From the NCBI GenBank assembly GCA_021813835.1, contig JAKAJJ010000030.1, positions 1 through 7,022 on the forward strand: a DNA stretch of 7,022 nt, given 5' to 3'. The notes under the pieces were generated by a model. The model did no database searches. It saw only the letters and a list, made by a program, of their open reading frames with translations, and was not told the origin of the DNA. Position 1 is the stretch's first letter. Each line of letters starts with the position of its first letter. Positions 4,604 to 7,022 of the stretch are shown one piece after another. The position numbers were made by a program, and so were the translations under genes. The DNA is from a bacterium. Lineage in GTDB: Bacteria; Patescibacteriota; Minisyncoccia; Phycocordibacterales; Phycocordibacteraceae.

Positions 4604-5965
4604 ATGATTATCGGCGGCAGAAGGGCCTCCTTTCTCCTTTTCGTGGGCGATATCGCGGCATTTGCCCTATCGCTCTACCTGACCTTATGGGTGCGCTACG
4701 GGGACGCGCCGACGGCCGCCGCGCTCGCGCCGTACGTCCTTCCGTTCTCGTTCCTCTTCGCGCTGTGGATACTCGTTTTTTACAGCGCGGGACTCTACAG
4801 CAAGCGCCTCGCGCTTTTCCCGAGCCGCCTGCCGGACGCGCTCCTGTATACCCAGCTCGCGAACATCGTCTTTGCCGCGCTCTTTTTCTTCCTGGTGCCG
4901 ACGTTCGGCATCGCGCCGAAGACCATCCTCCTTTTGTATTTCCTCGTCTCGCTCGCGGTCATCTACCTCTGGCGGCTCACGCTCTACCCGCGGCTCTCCC
5001 TTCCGCGGACGCGCGAATGCGCGGCGCTCATCGCCGAGGGTCCCGAGGCGGACGAGCTCTACGCCGAAGTGAACGGCAATCCGCGCTACGGCGTCCGCTT
5101 CTGCGCGCGCCTTGCGGGCGGCACGCTCGAGAGCGGAGCGGCGCTCCGGCGCGAACTCGAACGCGCATCGGCATCCATCCTCGTCGCGGACATCGCCCAT
5201 AGAGATGCCGAGCGCATCCTGCCCCTCGTATACGCCCTCGCGCGCGCCGACGGGCGGTACCCGTTCGTTCCGTTCGAGGACATGTACGAAGAGGTATTCG
5301 ACCGCATTCCGCTCTCCCAGCTCGGCCACGCGTGGTTCCTCGCGAACGTGGCGCCGGAAACCCCGCTCGTCTACGCGGTCGTAAAGCGAGCGATCGACGT
5401 CGTCGGCGGGCTCGTGATGGGTCTCGTGACGCTCGCCGCCGCGCCGTTCATCGCCGCCGCGAACGCGCTCGAGGGCCCGGGCCCGCTCTTCATAACGCAG
5501 GACCGCATCGGCAAGAACGGGACGCGTATGACGTCCTGCAAGTTCCGCAGCATGCGGGAAAACCTCTCCGCGTCCGGCGAATGGGTGAATGAGGGGCAAA
5601 ATCGCGTCACGAAGGTCGGCGCGTTCCTGCGCAAGACCTCGCTCGACGAGTTCCCGCAGTGCGTGAACGTTCTCAAAGGGGAGCTTTCGCTCGTGGGGCC
5701 GAGAAACGATATCCGCGGACTCGCCAAGCGCCTGCGGGAGGCGCTCCCCTACTACGAAGCGCGCTATCTCGTCGTGCCGGGCATTACCGGCTGGGCGCAG
5801 ATAAACCAGCAGTACGAGCCGGGAAACGCGAGCCCGCAGTCGATCGAAGAAACCAAGACGCGCCTCGCGTACGATTTTTACTACCTGAAGCACCGTTCGC
5901 TCGGGCTCGACCTCATCATCGCGCTCAAGACCGTGAAGCGTATGTTCTTCCGCGTGAGTTCCTGA
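4604..5965 (+). CDS. Polyprenyl-phosphate sugar-1-phosphate transferase (WcaJ/WbaP-type initiating phosphoglycosyltransferase)
   Basis: 453 residues with the layout of the large polyprenol phosphoglycosyltransferases. There are about four N-terminal membrane segments (9-30, 45-63, 83-102, 106-124), a cytosolic Rossmann-like domain (about 135-235, including ALIAEGPEADELY), a hydrophobic re-entrant helix (about 262-288), and a C-terminal bacterial sugar transferase domain. The enzyme moves a sugar-1-phosphate from a nucleotide sugar to undecaprenyl phosphate, starting a lipid-linked glycan. Catalytic-domain signatures: LITQDRIG-like FITQDRIGKNG (296-306), KFRSM (313-317), RKTSLDEFPQ with the catalytic Asp348-Glu349 pair, KGELSLVGPRND (358-369) and PGITGWAQIN (392-401). 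The common GPRP is GPRN here. The sugar cannot be predicted. It heads a unit with the epimerase gene 13 bases downstream and is divergent from the GT4 gene. There is no Shine-Dalgarno sequence; the start choice is supported by the promoter just upstream. Confidence 0.92.
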   Translation: MIIGGRRASFLLFVGDIAAFALSLYLTLWVRYGDAPTAAALAPYVLPFSFLFALWILVFYSAGLYSKRLALFPSRLPDALLYTQLANIVFAALFFFLVPTFGIAPKTILLLYFLVSLAVIYLWRLTLYPRLSLPRTRECAALIAEGPEADELYAEVNGNPRYGVRFCARLAGGTLESGAALRRELERASASILVADIAHRDAERILPLVYALARADGRYPFVPFEDMYEEVFDRIPLSQLGHAWFLANVAPETPLVYAVVKRAIDVVGGLVMGLVTLAAAPFIAAANALEGPGPLFITQDRIGKNGTRMTSCKFRSMRENLSASGEWVNEGQNRVTKVGAFLRKTSLDEFPQCVNVLKGELSLVGPRNDIRGLAKRLREALPYYEARYLVVPGITGWAQINQQYEPGNASPQSIEETKTRLAYDFYYLKHRSLGLDLIIALKTVKRMFFRVSS

Positions 5966-5969
5966 TACT
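5964..5969 (+). promoter_or_regulatory. Weak -10-like box before the epimerase gene
   Basis: GATACT (four of six to TATAAT) overlaps the stop codon of the preceding gene and lies nine bases before the ATG, the same distance as the -10 box at the 4604 gene. No clear -35 is seen. It may allow some independent, near-leaderless transcription; readthrough from upstream is equally possible. Confidence 0.25.
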
Positions 5970-5978
5970 GTTTTCCGT

Positions 5979-7022
5979 ATGAAGCACACCGTTCTTATCA
6001 CCGGCGCGGCGGGCTATGTCGGCACGATGCTCGCCGCGCGCTTCGCGAAGCGCGACGACGTGGAGCGGGTGATCGGCATCGACAAGGAGCCCGTTCCCGA
6101 CCTCATCCGGAGCGAACCGAAGCTCGTCTACCTCACGACGAACACCGCGGACGATTGGGAAGGGAAGGCGCGCGCCTTCCGCCCGGATATCGTCATCCAC
6201 GCGGCGTGGCAAATACGGGAACTCTACGGCGCGCAGGACCTGGAATGGCAGTGGAACGTGGGCGGGTCGGACAAGGTGTTCGATTTCGCGTTCGGCGAAG
6301 CGTCGATCGCGCGTCTCATTTATTTCTCGACGGTCGCCTCGTACGGCGCCTATCCGGACAACTCGATCGCCCACCGCTACGCCGAGGATGAGCCGTTCCG
6401 CAAGACCGACTACCTCTATGCGGAGGAGAAGCGCATCGTCGAGGAGCACCTGCGCGCGAAGTACGGCGGGAGCGACAAGCGGGTAATGGTCGCGGTCCTG
6501 CGGCCCGCCGCCATCACCGGTCCGCGCGGGCGTTTTATGCGCATCCGCTTCGGCCTCCAGTCCGCGCTCGCGGGCCAGCTCACGGATTCGCTCGCGTATC
6601 GGCTCGTGTCCGCGCTCGTGTCGTTCGTGCCGGTGACGCCCTCGTGGCTGCGGCAGTTCGTTCATGAGGACGACGTCGTGAATATCGCCGAGCGCCTTTC
6701 GTTCGGCGAGCCGCTTCGGACCGGCTACGAGGCGTTCAATCTCTGCCCGCCGGGCTCCGTCGTGCGCGGCGCCGATATGGCCAGGGCGGTGGGGAAGCGA
6801 ACGCTCCCCGTCGCCCCCTGGATGGTGCGTCTCGCGTTCTTCGTGTTCTGGCACGCGACGCGCGGGAAAATCCCGACCGGCCGCGGCGCGTGGAAAAGCT
6901 ATTCGTACCCCATCGCCGTCGACGGTGCGAAGGTAATCCGCGTTCTCGGATATGAATACCGGCACCGGGGTCCCGACGCGTTCCAGTACACGGACGGCGA
7001 ATACGAATCGTATGTTCCGGAA
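5979..7022 (+). CDS. NAD(P)-dependent sugar epimerase/dehydratase, extended SDR family (C-terminus cut by window edge)
   Basis: An open frame of 348 codons runs from ATG 5979 to the right edge without a stop. The N terminus MKHTVLITGAAGYVG has the dinucleotide-binding GxxGxxG (Gly9, Gly12, Gly15), and Asp35 at the end of the second strand suggests NAD rather than NADP. Further marks are DIVIHAAW (70-77), FSTVASYG (116-123) with the catalytic Ser/Thr region, Tyr147-x3-Lys151 as the active-site pair, and LRPAAITGPRG (174-184). A membrane-proximal-looking hydrophobic segment occurs at about 280-292. Members interconvert or dehydrate nucleotide sugars, so it may supply the donor for the transferase upstream; the substrate is not identifiable. 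It begins 13 bases after the previous stop with no Shine-Dalgarno. Family lengths of about 310-350 suggest the end is near, so only a small part is probably missing. Confidence 0.88.
   Translation, partial: MKHTVLITGAAGYVGTMLAARFAKRDDVERVIGIDKEPVPDLIRSEPKLVYLTTNTADDWEGKARAFRPDIVIHAAWQIRELYGAQDLEWQWNVGGSDKVFDFAFGEASIARLIYFSTVASYGAYPDNSIAHRYAEDEPFRKTDYLYAEEKRIVEEHLRAKYGGSDKRVMVAVLRPAAITGPRGRFMRIRFGLQSALAGQLTDSLAYRLVSALVSFVPVTPSWLRQFVHEDDVVNIAERLSFGEPLRTGYEAFNLCPPGSVVRGADMARAVGKRTLPVAPWMVRLAFFVFWHATRGKIPTGRGAWKSYSYPIAVDGAKVIRVLGYEYRHRGPDAFQYTDGEYESYVPE

Noticed and set aside
4685..6001. A 438-codon minus-strand open frame opposite the sugar-phosphate transferase gene
   Set aside because: Charged, repetitive translation without motifs, wholly opposite a well-supported gene.
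5925..6965. A 346-codon minus-strand open frame at the right end
   Set aside because: The plus-strand frame from 5979 has a GxxGxxG motif, Tyr-x3-Lys and other SDR signatures; the minus frame shows none.
1..7022. CRISPR array, insertion sequence or attachment site
   Set aside because: No regularly spaced direct repeats, transposase, or terminal inverted repeats were seen; the only mobile element is the group I intron.

Overview
The window looks like a high-GC genome of the Candidate Phyla Radiation (Patescibacteria), most likely a Parcubacteria lineage. This is an inference from four things: a group I intron with a homing endonuclease inside the 23S rRNA gene, genes without Shine-Dalgarno sequences and with promoters placed for leaderless transcripts, a membrane-anchored protein with the DGVKNQGESGVDCGGPC-type cysteine motif I associate with these bacteria, and very compact gene packing. 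No 16S sequence is visible, so the placement is tentative.

Region 1 (1 to about 1476) is the end of an rRNA operon. The 3' part of 23S rRNA is split into two exons (1-92 and 914 to about 1138) by an 821-nt group I intron. Most of the intron fold can be paired by eye (P1 to P9.2). P1 and the terminal G fix the splice sites at U92 and G913, which puts the insertion inside the sarcin-ricin loop (between E. coli U2656 and A2657). The P6 loop carries an I-CreI-like LAGLIDADG homing endonuclease gene. A 5S rRNA, a tRNA-like sequence with several defects, and a strong intrinsic terminator follow.

Region 2 (about 1475-3419, plus strand) is a two-gene unit with a leaderless-type promoter. It encodes a single-pass membrane protein with two repeated beta-rich domains, then, after one base, a RodA/FtsW (SEDS) peptidoglycan glycosyltransferase.

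Region 3 (3416-7022) holds surface-glycan genes. A GT4-type glycosyltransferase on the minus strand converges on rodA with overlapping stop codons. From a 57-bp divergent promoter region, a plus-strand unit encodes a polyprenyl-phosphate sugar-1-phosphate transferase, then an NAD(P)-dependent sugar epimerase/dehydratase that runs off the right edge. Together they are consistent with starting a lipid-linked oligosaccharide (phosphoglycosyltransferase), extending it (GT4) and supplying a modified nucleotide sugar (SDR enzyme), beside a cell-wall polymerase.

The intron and its ORF are visibly richer in A+T than the protein genes to the right, as expected for a mobile element in a GC-rich host. 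The strongest points for follow-up are the intron site in the sarcin-ricin loop, the endonuclease start codon buried in the P4 helix, the odd tRNA-like gene, and the consistent leaderless-type promoter geometry.
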